A stretch of 64,000 nucleotides of DNA from the NCBI RefSeq assembly GCF_015679325.1, contig NZ_JADPVI010000003.1, positions 248,001-312,000 on the forward strand, in the 5' to 3' direction. Shown here piece by piece: positions 42,498-51,428 of the stretch. Under the pieces are notes generated by a model that saw only the letters and a list, made by a program, of their open reading frames with translations, was not told the origin of the DNA and ran no database searches. Position numbers and translations under genes: made by a program. How positions within the stretch are numbered: the first letter of the stretch is position 1; every line of letters begins with the position of its first letter. Source of the DNA: Kaistella gelatinilytica. Lineage in GTDB: Bacteria > Bacteroidota > Bacteroidia > Flavobacteriales > Weeksellaceae.

Positions 42498-43502
42498 TTA
42501 CTTAACAAAGGAATATTCTCCTGTTAAAAAATCGATGTAAATAGGATATCTTTCATCTTTTAAAGCATTGTTGTATTTCACACTAAACTGAATTCCGGCT
42601 GCGATTCCGCCGACTGCTCCAAAAAGAAAAAATGCAGATGATGTATTAATTTCTTCCGGGAAAAGCATGAATTTATTTGCATTTACATAAAACCCTCTTT
42701 CGTCATGCAACATTTCTAAAAATCCTGCCTGCGAATTTTTGCACGCCTTACCACTTTCTACATAACAAAAGAATTTCCTTGCCGGGATTTTGTTATCATT
42801 TGGATCGATGGCTTTTACAACGTCGCCATCACTTCTTACAATTTTATAATTTTCAAGTGGCGTTTGTTTAAAGAAACTTTGAGCATCCAGATAAATTCCA
42901 TTCTTTAGTTTACTGTTTGAAAAAACAGGGTAAGTCGCTTTTAAAATATCTTCGTAATTGTAGAGATCAGCCATGGGAATTACAGTTTCAGAAGGCGTTG
43001 CTCTGTAAGTACTGAACATTAAATTTTGGAGAACTTTCTGCGTATTATCCACAAAAAGATCTGGGATTCCGCCCATTTCTTTGGTGCTAAAACTTATTAC
43101 GTTATCGTATCTCTTCAAAAAATAATAGCCGTTATCTTTTTTGAGAAAAGTACTAAATTTCATATCTAAGACACAGTAAATCTCATCATTTTTCACCTTA
43201 TCAGTAATCGCTAAATTTTCTATTAGCAATACAATGTCGTTTGTGCCTTTATCTCTTTTTTTATTGTTTTTTTCGAACCAATTTTCGATATCTGCGCTTA
43301 AATCATTGGTAGGAAAACTAAAAGAATAATATTTTCCCCGAAAAACCATATTTCTGAAAACTTTATTTTTTCTCAAGTCAATAACTTCCAAACTTTTTGT
43401 AGTTCCTGTATAATCTTTCAGTGGATAATTCAGCTTAATGATCTTTTTTTCCTGTCCAAAAATAAATAGAGGCAACAGAAAAATTAAAAGGGTCTTTGTC
43501 AT
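42498..43502 (-). CDS. Exported hypothetical protein
   Basis: The 334-aa protein has a signal peptide (MTKTLLIFLLPLFIFGQ) and a mature domain rich in beta strands. A notable hydrophobic Gly-rich stretch is near the C terminus (SSAFFLFGAVGGIAAGIQF, about 289-307), perhaps a membrane segment. Cys residues are few (FFCYVESGKACKN). I recognise no family. It lies between lepA and the sigma operon, with 71 nt to lepA and a terminator upstream, so it is probably transcribed on its own. Confidence 0.7.
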   Translation of the reverse strand: MTKTLLIFLLPLFIFGQEKKIIKLNYPLKDYTGTTKSLEVIDLRKNKVFRNMVFRGKYYSFSFPTNDLSADIENWFEKNNKKRDKGTNDIVLLIENLAITDKVKNDEIYCVLDMKFSTFLKKDNGYYFLKRYDNVISFSTKEMGGIPDLFVDNTQKVLQNLMFSTYRATPSETVIPMADLYNYEDILKATYPVFSNSKLKNGIYLDAQSFFKQTPLENYKIVRSDGDVVKAIDPNDNKIPARKFFCYVESGKACKNSQAGFLEMLHDERGFYVNANKFMLFPEEINTSSAFFLFGAVGGIAAGIQFSVKYNNALKDERYPIYIDFLTGEYSFVK

Positions 43503-43549
43503 GAGTCATTGTTCTGTGGTGAAAATAAGAATTTTCAGGAGAAAAAGAA

Positions 43550-43577
43550 CGACCTCTACAAAAACTTGCAGAGGTCG
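43550..43577 (-). terminator. Terminator of the sigma/anti-sigma operon
   Basis: CGACCTCT (43550-43557) pairs with AGAGGTCG (43570-43577); on the minus strand it is followed by TTCTTTTTCTCC. It lies after the CpxP-like gene. Confidence 0.75.
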
Positions 43578-43599
43578 CTCAAACATTAAAAATAAACTA

Positions 43600-44115
43600 T
43601 TATGGTCTTCTACGCTGCGTACTAGGATTTCCTTGTCCGTCTTCTTTTTTTTCTATTATTTTACTTCGCATCTTTCCTTCCGTGTGATACATTTGAAGAA
43701 CTTGCTGCGGTTTTATTACTTTCAGAAACTTTTCAGAATACATTTTTCGGTTGTCTAAAAGTTGCTGACCAACTTCAAAACTCTCGTTGAGCTGCTTCTT
43801 TGCCTCATCATCACTCATATTTTCGTAATCGCTGCCAGATTTGAACTTACTTTTGATCAAATTTTGCTTTTCCTGATATTCAGAATACAAAGATTTAAAA
43901 TCACCCTGCGTATTTTGCGGAACAGCCAGTGTTGAAACCATCATATTTTCGCGAAATTCCTGCAAAACCGATTTTCTTTCCTGCGGACTCATCTTCTGAA
44001 TGATCTGTTTCCTTTGGTCCGGTTTCATCGTTTTCCAATCGTATTTCTGTGCTTGAGCAAAACTGTTTTGTGAAGTTAAAAACAGCGTGATCAGCAAAAA
44101 TAAAATCTTTTTCAT
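43600..44115 (-). CDS. CpxP/ZraP-like periplasmic protein
   Basis: Start at 44115 gives 171 aa with a signal peptide ending NSFAQ; the upstream extension overlaps the anti-sigma gene. The mature part is helical with two KMxPxxR-type segments (MKPDQRKQIIQKMSPQERKSVLQ) and LKVIKPQQVLQMY, the LTxxQ-like pattern of periplasmic sensors such as CpxP/ZraP. In flavobacteria such proteins are annotated as ECF-sigma sensors. It follows the sigma and anti-sigma genes on one transcript, so a role in sensing envelope stress is likely. Confidence 0.75.
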   Translation of the reverse strand: MKKILFLLITLFLTSQNSFAQAQKYDWKTMKPDQRKQIIQKMSPQERKSVLQEFRENMMVSTLAVPQNTQGDFKSLYSEYQEKQNLIKSKFKSGSDYENMSDDEAKKQLNESFEVGQQLLDNRKMYSEKFLKVIKPQQVLQMYHTEGKMRSKIIEKKEDGQGNPSTQRRRP

Positions 44116-44128
44116 GTTTCTTTTAGTT

Positions 44129-44677
44129 TTAATTGTACAAATCCAGATAAACATCCTGTTCAACATTTTTTCCTAAATCTGCCAAATCTGCGGAGGAAAA
44201 ACTAGCGAGAATCTGATCTACTTGAATATCAGGATTTTGACTTACTGCCGTTTTTTCTGAATCTCCCAATTTATTTTTATTCTGCTCTACAATTGCAGTT
44301 GGAACTTTGCTTTCTTTTTGATTCGATGCGACAACAGTAGTTAAATCTTGGTCTGCAATTTGATCCGGAACAACAGCTTCTTTTTTAGGGTTATCACTTG
44401 GTAATGAACTGTTTGCAACCGTATTGCTGTCGTTGGTAACTTGTTTTGTGGCAGATACCACTTCAGTATCAGTATTTTTCTGATTGACGAAAAAGGTCAC
44501 TCCGAACAATAAAGCAACTGCAGCGGCGGCAGAATAAGCCCAGTTCATCTTAATAATTTTCGCCTCTTTTTTAGGAGCGGTTTCTGCAAGAACTTTCATC
44601 TGCATTTCCTCGAAAAAACGGTCAGGAACGCTGTAAACGTTTTGACGTTCTAATTTTTCTATATCTAAATTTTTCAT
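44129..44677 (-). CDS. Putative anti-sigma factor
   Basis: The 182-aa protein has a cytoplasmic N-terminal part (1-45), one membrane helix (about 46-64, WAYSAAAAVALLFGVTFFV) and a periplasmic tail rich in Asn, Ser and Val. It lies 64 nt after the ECF sigma gene and 13 nt before the CpxP-like gene, the normal place for an anti-sigma factor. The N terminus lacks the zinc motif HxxxCxxC. The assignment rests on context and topology; sequence similarity to known anti-sigma factors is weak. Confidence 0.7.
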   Translation of the reverse strand: MKNLDIEKLERQNVYSVPDRFFEEMQMKVLAETAPKKEAKIIKMNWAYSAAAAVALLFGVTFFVNQKNTDTEVVSATKQVTNDSNTVANSSLPSDNPKKEAVVPDQIADQDLTTVVASNQKESKVPTAIVEQNKNKLGDSEKTAVSQNPDIQVDQILASFSSADLADLGKNVEQDVYLDLYN

Positions 44678-44741
44678 CTGTCTATTTTTATTTCTTTAAT
44701 GGTCATCTGCAATGATGCGATTTTACTAGAGAAAAAATGTT

Positions 44742-45293
44742 TTATTCGGTGTAATTTAATTTTATATACTCTTCCACTTTCTGTTTGGCGTAATGGTAAT
44801 TGGTTTTCAAAGTTCCAACCGACATGTCTACAATTTTCGAAATTTCTTCATACGGTAGATCTTCGTAATATCTTAAAGTAAAAACCAGTTTCTGCTTTTC
44901 CGGTAATGACTGAATGGCTTTCTGTAACAAGATCTGAATTTCATCGGCATCTGCTGTAACATTCTCTGCAACTAAGTTTTGAAGATGATATTCTGAACCT
45001 TCGTCACTTTTTTGCATTTTTTTCATCTTATTCAGCTGTTGCAAAGCTTCGTTCGTAGCAATTCTATACAACCATGTATATAGTTGACTGTCCTGCTTGA
45101 ACTGATGAAAATTCTGATACGCTTTGATAAACGTGTCCTGTAAAACATCTTGCGCCAGATCGTGATCAACAATTAATCTCCTGATATGCCAATATAACCT
45201 ACTCTGATAAGCATCCATCATCGAACGAACTCCTTTTTCACGGGTTTTCTCGCTCGACATCAACTCGATAATTTCGGTTTCATTAATCTTCAT
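44742..45293 (-). CDS. ECF-type RNA polymerase sigma factor
   Basis: The 183-aa protein has region 2 (DAYQSRLYWHIRRLIVDHDLAQDVLQDTFIKAYQ, with QLYTWLYRIATNEALQQL) and region 4 (LPEKQKLVFTLRYYEDLPYEEISKIVDMSVGTLKTNYHYAKQKV; regions cited). It belongs to the ECF group and directs RNA polymerase to particular promoters. It is followed by a probable anti-sigma factor and a periplasmic CpxP-like protein on the same strand, as in ECF systems of flavobacteria. It is one candidate for the CTGTAACA-type promoters in this window, though no such box precedes its own gene. Confidence 0.92.
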   Translation of the reverse strand: MKINETEIIELMSSEKTREKGVRSMMDAYQSRLYWHIRRLIVDHDLAQDVLQDTFIKAYQNFHQFKQDSQLYTWLYRIATNEALQQLNKMKKMQKSDEGSEYHLQNLVAENVTADADEIQILLQKAIQSLPEKQKLVFTLRYYEDLPYEEISKIVDMSVGTLKTNYHYAKQKVEEYIKLNYTE

Positions 45294-45353
45294 TGCGACG
45301 CTTTCGTTGTTTTGATGGTAAATTTAATTAAAAGTTAAATAAGTATTTCAATA

Positions 45354-45382
45354 TTGAGTCCAAACCAAAATAATTACCTTTG
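45354..45382 (+). promoter_or_regulatory. Bacteroidota promoter before DUF2520 gene
   Basis: TTG (45354-45356), 18-nt spacer, TACCTTTG (45375-45382), matching TTG-N17-20-TAnnTTTG. The ATG follows 16 nt later at 45398. Confidence 0.65.
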
Positions 45383-45397
45383 TTCATATTTAACTCA

Positions 45398-46150
45398 ATG
45401 AAAATCGTCATTCTAGGTTCCGGAAATGTAGCTTATCATCTCGCGAAAGCTTTCAAGGAAAAAAATATCGCTGTTTCCCAAATTTTCGGCAGGAATGATA
45501 ATGCCTTGAAGGAAATTTCAGAAAAATTGGATATTCCTTTTTCTACTACTGAATTGTTAGATGCAGATTTCTATCTGATCGCGGTAAATGACGATGCAGT
45601 TGCAACAATTTCAAAACAAATTACGAAAGAAAATTGCGTGGTCGCGCATACTTCCGGTTCATTACCAAAAGAAATTTTGGATGGTAAATTTAGAAAAGGC
45701 TGTTTTTATCCATTACAGACTTTTTCCAAATCGAAAGAACTGCAGTATTCAGAAATTCCTTTTTTCGTAGAAGCTGATAACGAAGATGATTTAAAAATGC
45801 TCGAAAATCTGGCTTTGAAAATTTCTGAAAATGTAATGAAAAGCGATTATGAAAAAAGAAAATATATTCATCTTACCGCAGTTTTTGCCTGCAACTTTGT
45901 GAATCATCTTTTTGCCCGGGCAAAAGAAATTTCAGATTCTCAGCAAATTCCATTTCAATACTTTTTGCCTTTAATTAAAGAAACTACGTCGAAGATTTAT
46001 TCAATGGATCCTAAATTAGCGCAAACTGGACCGGCAATAAGGAATGATGAAAAGATCTTACAACTACATGAAGCTTTAATTAAAGATGAGGAACATCTCA
46101 AAATCTACCAGGTAATGAACGAATCAATAAAAAAAATGTATGAGTTATAA
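45398..46150 (+). CDS. Rossmann-like and DUF2520 domain oxidoreductase-like protein
   Basis: The 250-aa protein starts at the ATG 45398, just after a good promoter; the upstream in-frame codon at 45380 falls inside the promoter. It has an N-terminal Rossmann fold (MKIVILGSGNVAYHLAKAF) and a C-terminal DUF2520 helical domain (about 125-250). It resembles pyrroline-5-carboxylate reductase or 6-phosphogluconate dehydrogenase relatives and is a presumed NAD(P)-dependent oxidoreductase of unknown substrate. Its end overlaps the next gene by 11 nt. Confidence 0.88.
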   Translation: MKIVILGSGNVAYHLAKAFKEKNIAVSQIFGRNDNALKEISEKLDIPFSTTELLDADFYLIAVNDDAVATISKQITKENCVVAHTSGSLPKEILDGKFRKGCFYPLQTFSKSKELQYSEIPFFVEADNEDDLKMLENLALKISENVMKSDYEKRKYIHLTAVFACNFVNHLFARAKEISDSQQIPFQYFLPLIKETTSKIYSMDPKLAQTGPAIRNDEKILQLHEALIKDEEHLKIYQVMNESIKKMYEL

Positions 46151-46658
46151 AACGAAACTAAAAAATATAAAAGCTTTTGTATTCGATGTTGACGGTGTTT
46201 TTACCGATGGAAGCGTTTACCTTTTACCAGGTGGAAATATGTGTAGAGTCATGAATGTTCTAGACGGTTATGCGGTGGTAAAAGCCATTAAAAATAATTA
46301 TATCATTGGAGTTATTACCGGCGGAAATGATGAAGAAGTTCGACACAGGATCAATTACTTGGGTATCAAAGATTATTACGCCAAATCGCCCGATAAACAA
46401 ATTGATTTTGAGGATTTTAAATCAAAATACAATTTAAAAAACGAGGAGATCTTAACGATGGGAGATGATCTTTCGGATATCAACATTATGAAAGTTTCGG
46501 GAATTTCGGCATGTCCAAAAAATTCAGTTCAGGAAGTGAAAGCAATCTCAGAATATATATCTCCAATTGAAGGTGGAAAAGGCGCAGTTCGCGACGTTAT
46601 TGAACAGGTTATGAAAATTCAGGGAAACTGGATTGAAGATAATACTCAAAGTGTTTAA
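46140..46658 (+). CDS. KdsC-like HAD phosphatase
   Basis: The 172-aa protein is a C0-type HAD phosphatase with motif I FDVDGVFTDG (Asp16 and Asp18), motif II in IGVITGGND, Lys in YYAKSPDKQ and motif IV MGDDLSDI. It resembles 3-deoxy-D-manno-octulosonate-8-phosphate phosphatase KdsC, which yields free Kdo for lipopolysaccharide, though some relatives use other sugar acids. The start overlaps the DUF2520 gene by 11 nt, and the Maf gene follows 10 nt later. No kdsA or kdsB is in the window. Confidence 0.88.
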   Translation: MSYKTKLKNIKAFVFDVDGVFTDGSVYLLPGGNMCRVMNVLDGYAVVKAIKNNYIIGVITGGNDEEVRHRINYLGIKDYYAKSPDKQIDFEDFKSKYNLKNEEILTMGDDLSDINIMKVSGISACPKNSVQEVKAISEYISPIEGGKGAVRDVIEQVMKIQGNWIEDNTQSV

Positions 46659-46668
46659 TTGATTATTA

Positions 46669-47226
46669 ATGAAAATATTACTAGCCTCCAATTCACCGCG
46701 AAGAAAAGAATTATTAGAAAATTTAGGCTTTACTTTTGAGGTCGTCTCGATTGACTGTGAGGAAATTTATCCGCAAAATTTAGCGGTTGAGGAAGTCGCG
46801 GAATATCTTTCGGAATTGAAGGCAAATGCTTTCCGCGATCTGGAAAAAGACGAAATTTTAATTACTGCTGATACGATTGTGGCTTTAGAAAACGAAATTC
46901 TGGGAAAACCGAAAGATGAGGCAGAAGCCAGAGAAATGTTACGAAAACTTTCTGGGAAAACACATCAGGTTTACACGGGCTTTACGATCAGAAGTTTAGA
47001 AAAAAATATCTCAAAAACCGATGTGGCTTCTGTAGAAATTGGTGATTTAACAGACACTGAAATTGATTTCTATATCAAAAATTACAAACCTTTTGACAAA
47101 GCAGGAAGTTATGGTGTTCAGGAGTGGCTCGGAATGGCAAAAATCAAGAAGATCGAAGGAAGTTATTATACGATCATGGGCTTTCCGACGCATTTGGTTT
47201 ACTCGGTTTTAAAAGATTTTGAATAA
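46669..47226 (+). CDS. Maf family nucleotide pyrophosphatase
   Basis: The 185-aa protein has the Maf signature ASNSPRRKELLENLG at the N terminus, ITADTIVAL in the middle, EAREMLRKLSGKTHQVYTG and YGVQEWLGM toward the end. Maf proteins hydrolyse dTTP, UTP or modified nucleotides to monophosphates, avoiding their incorporation; some affect cell division. It is co-transcribed with kdsC-like and DUF2520 genes. The full ITADT and KAGSYGVQ features suggest a dTTP/UTP pyrophosphatase. Confidence 0.93.
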   Translation: MKILLASNSPRRKELLENLGFTFEVVSIDCEEIYPQNLAVEEVAEYLSELKANAFRDLEKDEILITADTIVALENEILGKPKDEAEAREMLRKLSGKTHQVYTGFTIRSLEKNISKTDVASVEIGDLTDTEIDFYIKNYKPFDKAGSYGVQEWLGMAKIKKIEGSYYTIMGFPTHLVYSVLKDFE

Positions 47227-47318
47227 GTAGCTTTAAAAAATAAAAAATCATTATTTTTACAACAAATTAATTGGCATTTTCTATACTAAAGTGCCAATTT
47301 CAAAGTTATTATGAAATA

Positions 47319-49862
47319 ATGAAAAAAACGATACTCTTTCTTTTAGCAATCACGGTTCTCAGTTCCTGCTCATCTCGTAAAAAGACGAATAGTTCTACCT
47401 TTATGAAGGGATTTTTCGCCTACTACAATACTCTTTTTAATAGTAAAGATGCTCTGGAAACTGAACTAAAAAATCGCGATAAAGCACACAGAGATAATTT
47501 TTACGCTCCATACATTCAATTATTGACTTACGATGAGCAACCTCTTGGAACGGAACTGGGATCTGCAAAAATCTTCAGCGATGATCCTGCTCCGACTGGA
47601 AGAATGGGCAACAACGGACCGGGAACTCCGGGCGCCAATAACTTCGGAACTCCAGGCAGATCACAAAATCCTAATAATCCCGGAGGAAAAACGGGAGCTA
47701 CCATTTTAGAAATTTCCGAAGCAAAAGCACTTCAAGCCATCGCCAAATATTCAGTAATGAAAGGCGGTGTAGAGAAGAATAAAGAAATTTTCAATGCAAA
47801 TATATTGCTGGCTCAAGCTAGAATTTATCAAAATAAACCTCTGGAAGCTTTAGATGGTTTGAATTATATTTTTTCGAATATGCCGAAAGATAAAAGAATT
47901 CGTTTGGCGAAAATTTATCAAGGTCTCGCCTATTCAAAAATGGAAGATTATACAAGAGCCGAAGAGGTTTTTGCAGATCTGAAAAAAGAAAAACTGAAAA
48001 AAGATCAGCGCAAATTGCTGAGTATTTATTACTCAGAAATGTTGCTTCACGCTGGAAAAAAAGAAGATGCTATCAATGAACTGAGCGATGCTTATGCGGT
48101 CAATAAAAACAGAAAACTTCGCAGTAGAATTGCTTTTCTTCGCGGGCAGATCTTAGCCAATTTAGGGAAAAACGAAGAAGCAAGAGAAAGTTTTGTTTCC
48201 GCTTACAAAAATGCGAACAACTTTGAGTTCGAAGTAAAATCACAAATCGAAATCGCCAAAACCTTTAACGGAAAAGGTGATGATTACGAAGGAGCCAAAG
48301 AATATTTAGCAAAAATCAGTAAGAAAGGAACGTACGCTTCCAGAAAAAATGAATTTTACTATGCTCTGGGTTTAATGGCAAATAAAGCCGGAAAGAAAGA
48401 CGAAGCTAAAGCGTTCTTCGCACAGTCATTGAAGGAAAAAATTTCGGATCCACAAATCCGTGGACTGAATTATTTTGAGATTGGAAAAGCCTATTTTGAA
48501 GACAGCGATTATCTTTCAGCAGGTGCTTACTACGATTCTGCTTTAGCCGTAATGAATTACGAACCTTCAAAAATTTTATTGACGGAACAATCAAAAAACA
48601 TCAAACAGGTTTCTAAAAATTATTATTTAATTAAGAAAAATGACAGTATTCTGGCATTAACCAACATGCCGGAATTTGAAAGAATTGCATATTTCGCCAA
48701 GTATATTGAGGGAATTAAAACCAAAGAAGCAAAAGAAGAACTGGAGAAGAAAAGAGCCGAACGCAGCAAAGGATTTGATACCGGCGATTATTCTGCTAAT
48801 TCACTTTTTGCCGCAAATACCGGAGGATTTCAGGATTTTGGAGAAAGTAAGGGTGGCTTTTATTTTGCGAATCTGAGCACGGTTGCAAAGGGAGAATCCA
48901 GCTTTAAACAGTTGTGGGGAAACCGTTCCCTGAATGATAACTGGCGCACCTCTGCAAGAAGCAACTCCATTGAAGATATGAAGAATGAGGCGATGGGAAT
49001 TACAAATGCACCTGACCCAAGAAGATTAGAACCTGGTTTTTATATTGAAAAAATACCGACCGATCAAAAGGATATTTTTGCGCTGAAAAAAGCGAGAGAT
49101 ACCGCAAGCTTAGGTTTAGGAAGAATGTACGAATCTTATTTTTCTGATACGCCTCTTGCGACCAAAACGCTGTATAATCTCGTAGATTCGAAACCGGAAG
49201 ACGATTTAAAACTTCAGGCACTTTATCAGATTTTTGCCATTAATTATGAAAAAAATCCGAGTGCTGCAGATCGCGCTAAGCAGATGATCCTCACTGAATA
49301 TCCGTACACTTCTTATGCGGAATTTGTGAAAAATCCTAAAAATAATTCCTTCGCCAAATCCTCTGAAGAAGTGGAGAAAGTATATGCAGAAGCATTTGAT
49401 CTATACGCTCAAGAAAAATATGCGGAGAGTAAAGTTTTGATAGAATCTTCTTTAGAAAAATATCCAAAAGACGCGTTGGTTCCAAAATTCGCTTTGTTAA
49501 ATGCCTTTAATTCAGGAAAAATTGCCGGGAAAGAAATTATGATCCTTCAGCTGGAGCAGATCGCGCTCAACTACGCCAGAACGCGGGAAGGTGAAAAAGC
49601 ACTGGAAATGCTGAAATATTTGAAAAGCGATCTGGCTATTGAAACCACTGATGAAACTGGTAATAAATTGAATGGTGGTCCCGGAACGCCGGAGAATAAA
49701 GCGGATCAGAATAACGGCGCACCAGTTCCAGGAGAACCTGTTGCAGAACCAGTTCCTCGACGCCGCCCGCAAAATGATGAAAAAAATGAAATACAGTCTC
49801 CTAAAATAAATCAGCTAGACATGGGAAGACCCGTAGAAAAAACAGTTGACACGAAACTCTAA
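47319..49862 (+). CDS. sprE: T9SS/gliding lipoprotein SprE (PorW)
   Basis: The 847-aa lipoprotein starts at 47319 with the signal MKKTILFLLAITVLSSC; the longer frame from 47271 lacks a signal at its start. After FMKGFFAYYNTLFNSKDALE, it has TPR-like helical repeats (about 140-430, e.g. KEIFNANILLAQARIY, AEEVFADLKKEKL and AKEYLAKISKKGTY), a central region, and a low-complexity Pro/Glu tail. The start and length match SprE of Flavobacterium johnsoniae and PorW of Porphyromonas gingivalis, needed for type IX secretion and gliding. Other T9SS genes are not in the window. Confidence 0.85.
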   Translation: MKKTILFLLAITVLSSCSSRKKTNSSTFMKGFFAYYNTLFNSKDALETELKNRDKAHRDNFYAPYIQLLTYDEQPLGTELGSAKIFSDDPAPTGRMGNNGPGTPGANNFGTPGRSQNPNNPGGKTGATILEISEAKALQAIAKYSVMKGGVEKNKEIFNANILLAQARIYQNKPLEALDGLNYIFSNMPKDKRIRLAKIYQGLAYSKMEDYTRAEEVFADLKKEKLKKDQRKLLSIYYSEMLLHAGKKEDAINELSDAYAVNKNRKLRSRIAFLRGQILANLGKNEEARESFVSAYKNANNFEFEVKSQIEIAKTFNGKGDDYEGAKEYLAKISKKGTYASRKNEFYYALGLMANKAGKKDEAKAFFAQSLKEKISDPQIRGLNYFEIGKAYFEDSDYLSAGAYYDSALAVMNYEPSKILLTEQSKNIKQVSKNYYLIKKNDSILALTNMPEFERIAYFAKYIEGIKTKEAKEELEKKRAERSKGFDTGDYSANSLFAANTGGFQDFGESKGGFYFANLSTVAKGESSFKQLWGNRSLNDNWRTSARSNSIEDMKNEAMGITNAPDPRRLEPGFYIEKIPTDQKDIFALKKARDTASLGLGRMYESYFSDTPLATKTLYNLVDSKPEDDLKLQALYQIFAINYEKNPSAADRAKQMILTEYPYTSYAEFVKNPKNNSFAKSSEEVEKVYAEAFDLYAQEKYAESKVLIESSLEKYPKDALVPKFALLNAFNSGKIAGKEIMILQLEQIALNYARTREGEKALEMLKYLKSDLAIETTDETGNKLNGGPGTPENKADQNNGAPVPGEPVAEPVPRRRPQNDEKNEIQSPKINQLDMGRPVEKTVDTKL

Positions 49863-49867
49863 TACTT

Positions 49868-49897
49868 AAAAAGCGAAGATCATTCTTCGCTTTTTTT
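49868..49897. terminator. Terminator between sprE and tsaB
   Basis: Perfect 12-bp stem AAAAAGCGAAGA (49868-49879) with TCTTCGCTTTTT (49884-49895), TCAT loop, followed by T residues, 6 nt after the stop of sprE. Convergent genes on both sides. Confidence 0.85.
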
Positions 49898-49948
49898 ATT
49901 CGTTCAATTTATGGAGAACAGCATTTCAAAATGCTTTAACAGTTTAAA

Positions 49949-50626
49949 TTATTCTGATTTCTTTTTCTTAACCCCCTGAAAATCCTTTAAATAAAAAGGT
50001 TCAAAGTAAGCAACATCCTCAAATTCTTTTTTATGGAATTTATCACTGGCTTTTTTTATTAAATATTTTGCGGAGGGAAATATCGTATCATCAAACTCGG
50101 CGGTAGAAAACTGAAGAATTTCCTTTGCTTTTTTGGCTCCGTCACCTACAAAAATTATTTTTTTCCCTTCAAGTTCCTGAAAAGAAGATCCATCTAAAAT
50201 TTTAGCTTCTGTTTCCGTCAGTATTTCGCCGGATTTTCCATCAAAATTAGCACAATAAACCTCCATTCTTCTTGCGTCAATTAAAGGAATGATCAAATCA
50301 TACCCTTTATTTAAAAAAGGTTCGATCATCGTTTCTAGAGAATTTACAGCGATAAGCGGAATTTCTAAACCGAAGCAAAATCCTTTTGCGGAAGAAGCGC
50401 CGATTCGCAATCCTGTGTACGATCCCGGTCCTTTTCCTAAACTGATGGCATCTAAATCCTGCAACGTGATTTTAGCGCCTTCTAAAGCCCATTGTACAAA
50501 GGTGTGCAAACTTTCAGACTGTTTATAATTTTCGGAAACTTCTTCGCACAAACATAACAGCTCTTCGCCATCAGAAATAGCCACAGAGCAGTTTTTGGAG
50601 GAAGTTTCGATATGAAGTATTTTCAT
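49949..50626 (-). CDS. tsaB: tRNA threonylcarbamoyladenosine biosynthesis protein TsaB
   Basis: Start at 50626 (225 aa) matches the family start MKILHIETSSKNCSVAIS; the 4-residue extension is unlikely. The protein has the ASKHA fold with GKGPGSYTGLRIGASSAKGFCFGL, as in TsaB. TsaB pairs with TsaD and TsaE to make t6A37 in ANN-decoding tRNAs; the C-terminal half is degenerate as expected for this non-catalytic partner. It is the last gene of the long minus-strand run, 29 nt after the SDR gene. Confidence 0.92.
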   Translation of the reverse strand: MKILHIETSSKNCSVAISDGEELLCLCEEVSENYKQSESLHTFVQWALEGAKITLQDLDAISLGKGPGSYTGLRIGASSAKGFCFGLEIPLIAVNSLETMIEPFLNKGYDLIIPLIDARRMEVYCANFDGKSGEILTETEAKILDGSSFQELEGKKIIFVGDGAKKAKEILQFSTAEFDDTIFPSAKYLIKKASDKFHKKEFEDVAYFEPFYLKDFQGVKKKKSE

Positions 50627-50655
50627 TTTTGAAAACAAATTAAAGTATAAATTAA

Positions 50656-51414
50656 TTACAAGCCGACGTTTTTATAAACGGTTCGCGATTCAGCCTGCGC
50701 GCTTGGATAAATGGTTAAATCTGAAATACAAACGTGTTTCGGCGCGTTGACACAATAAGAAATTGCATCGGCAATATCAGTTGGCTTCAAAGCTTGAAAA
50801 CCTTGATAAACTGTTTTTGCACGTTCTTCATCTCCTTTGAAACGAACTTTTGAGAAATCAGTTTCCGTTAGTCCCGGTTGAAGATTGGTGACTTTGATAC
50901 CAAATTCGGTGAGCTCCAAACGCATTCCTTCTGAAATTACATCAACGGCTTTTTTGGAAGCACAATAAACTACTCCATTTGCGTAAGTTTGACGTGCTGC
51001 AGTTGAAGAAATGTTTACAATATGTCCGGATTTTTGGCTTTTCATACCAGGAATAAGAAGTTTAGAAATGTAGAGAATTCCTTTTACGTTTCCATCTAAC
51101 ATCGCATCCCAATCATCAATGTTTCCGTTTTCTAAGGAATCCATTCCGTGAGCGTTTCCAGCGTTATTGACTAATACATCAACTTTTTTCCAGTTTTCCG
51201 GAAGAGAATGAATTGCCTTTTCGACTTCAGAAAATTCCCGAATATCGAAATTCAAACTAAATATTTCGGTACTTGCCGAAAGATGGGTTTTCATTTGGTT
51301 CAAAACTTCTACATTTCGACCACAAATAATAAGTCGCCAGTTATTTTTTGCGAGAAGTTCTGCGGTAGCTTTTCCAATTCCGGAAGTTGCGCCTGTAATA
51401 AGTGCTGTTTTCAT
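50656..51414 (-). CDS. SDR family NAD(P)-dependent oxidoreductase
   Basis: The 252-aa protein is a classical short-chain dehydrogenase: TGATSGIGKATAE (7-19) for the cofactor, NNAGNAHG, and catalytic Ser137, Tyr150 and Lys154 (YCASK). The Arg33 in CGRNVEVL suggests NADP. It resembles serine/3-hydroxy acid dehydrogenases of the YdfG type, but the substrate cannot be fixed. It lies 14 nt after yraN and 29 nt before tsaB in one operon. Confidence 0.92.
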   Translation of the reverse strand: MKTALITGATSGIGKATAELLAKNNWRLIICGRNVEVLNQMKTHLSASTEIFSLNFDIREFSEVEKAIHSLPENWKKVDVLVNNAGNAHGMDSLENGNIDDWDAMLDGNVKGILYISKLLIPGMKSQKSGHIVNISSTAARQTYANGVVYCASKKAVDVISEGMRLELTEFGIKVTNLQPGLTETDFSKVRFKGDEERAKTVYQGFQALKPTDIADAISYCVNAPKHVCISDLTIYPSAQAESRTVYKNVGL

Positions 51415-51428
51415 TTTATTTGATATTT

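Noticed and set aside
44955-44980. CTGTAACA within the ECF sigma coding region (plus strand)
   Set aside because: It lies inside a gene, in the opposite direction, and no ACTAAT follows; taken as chance.
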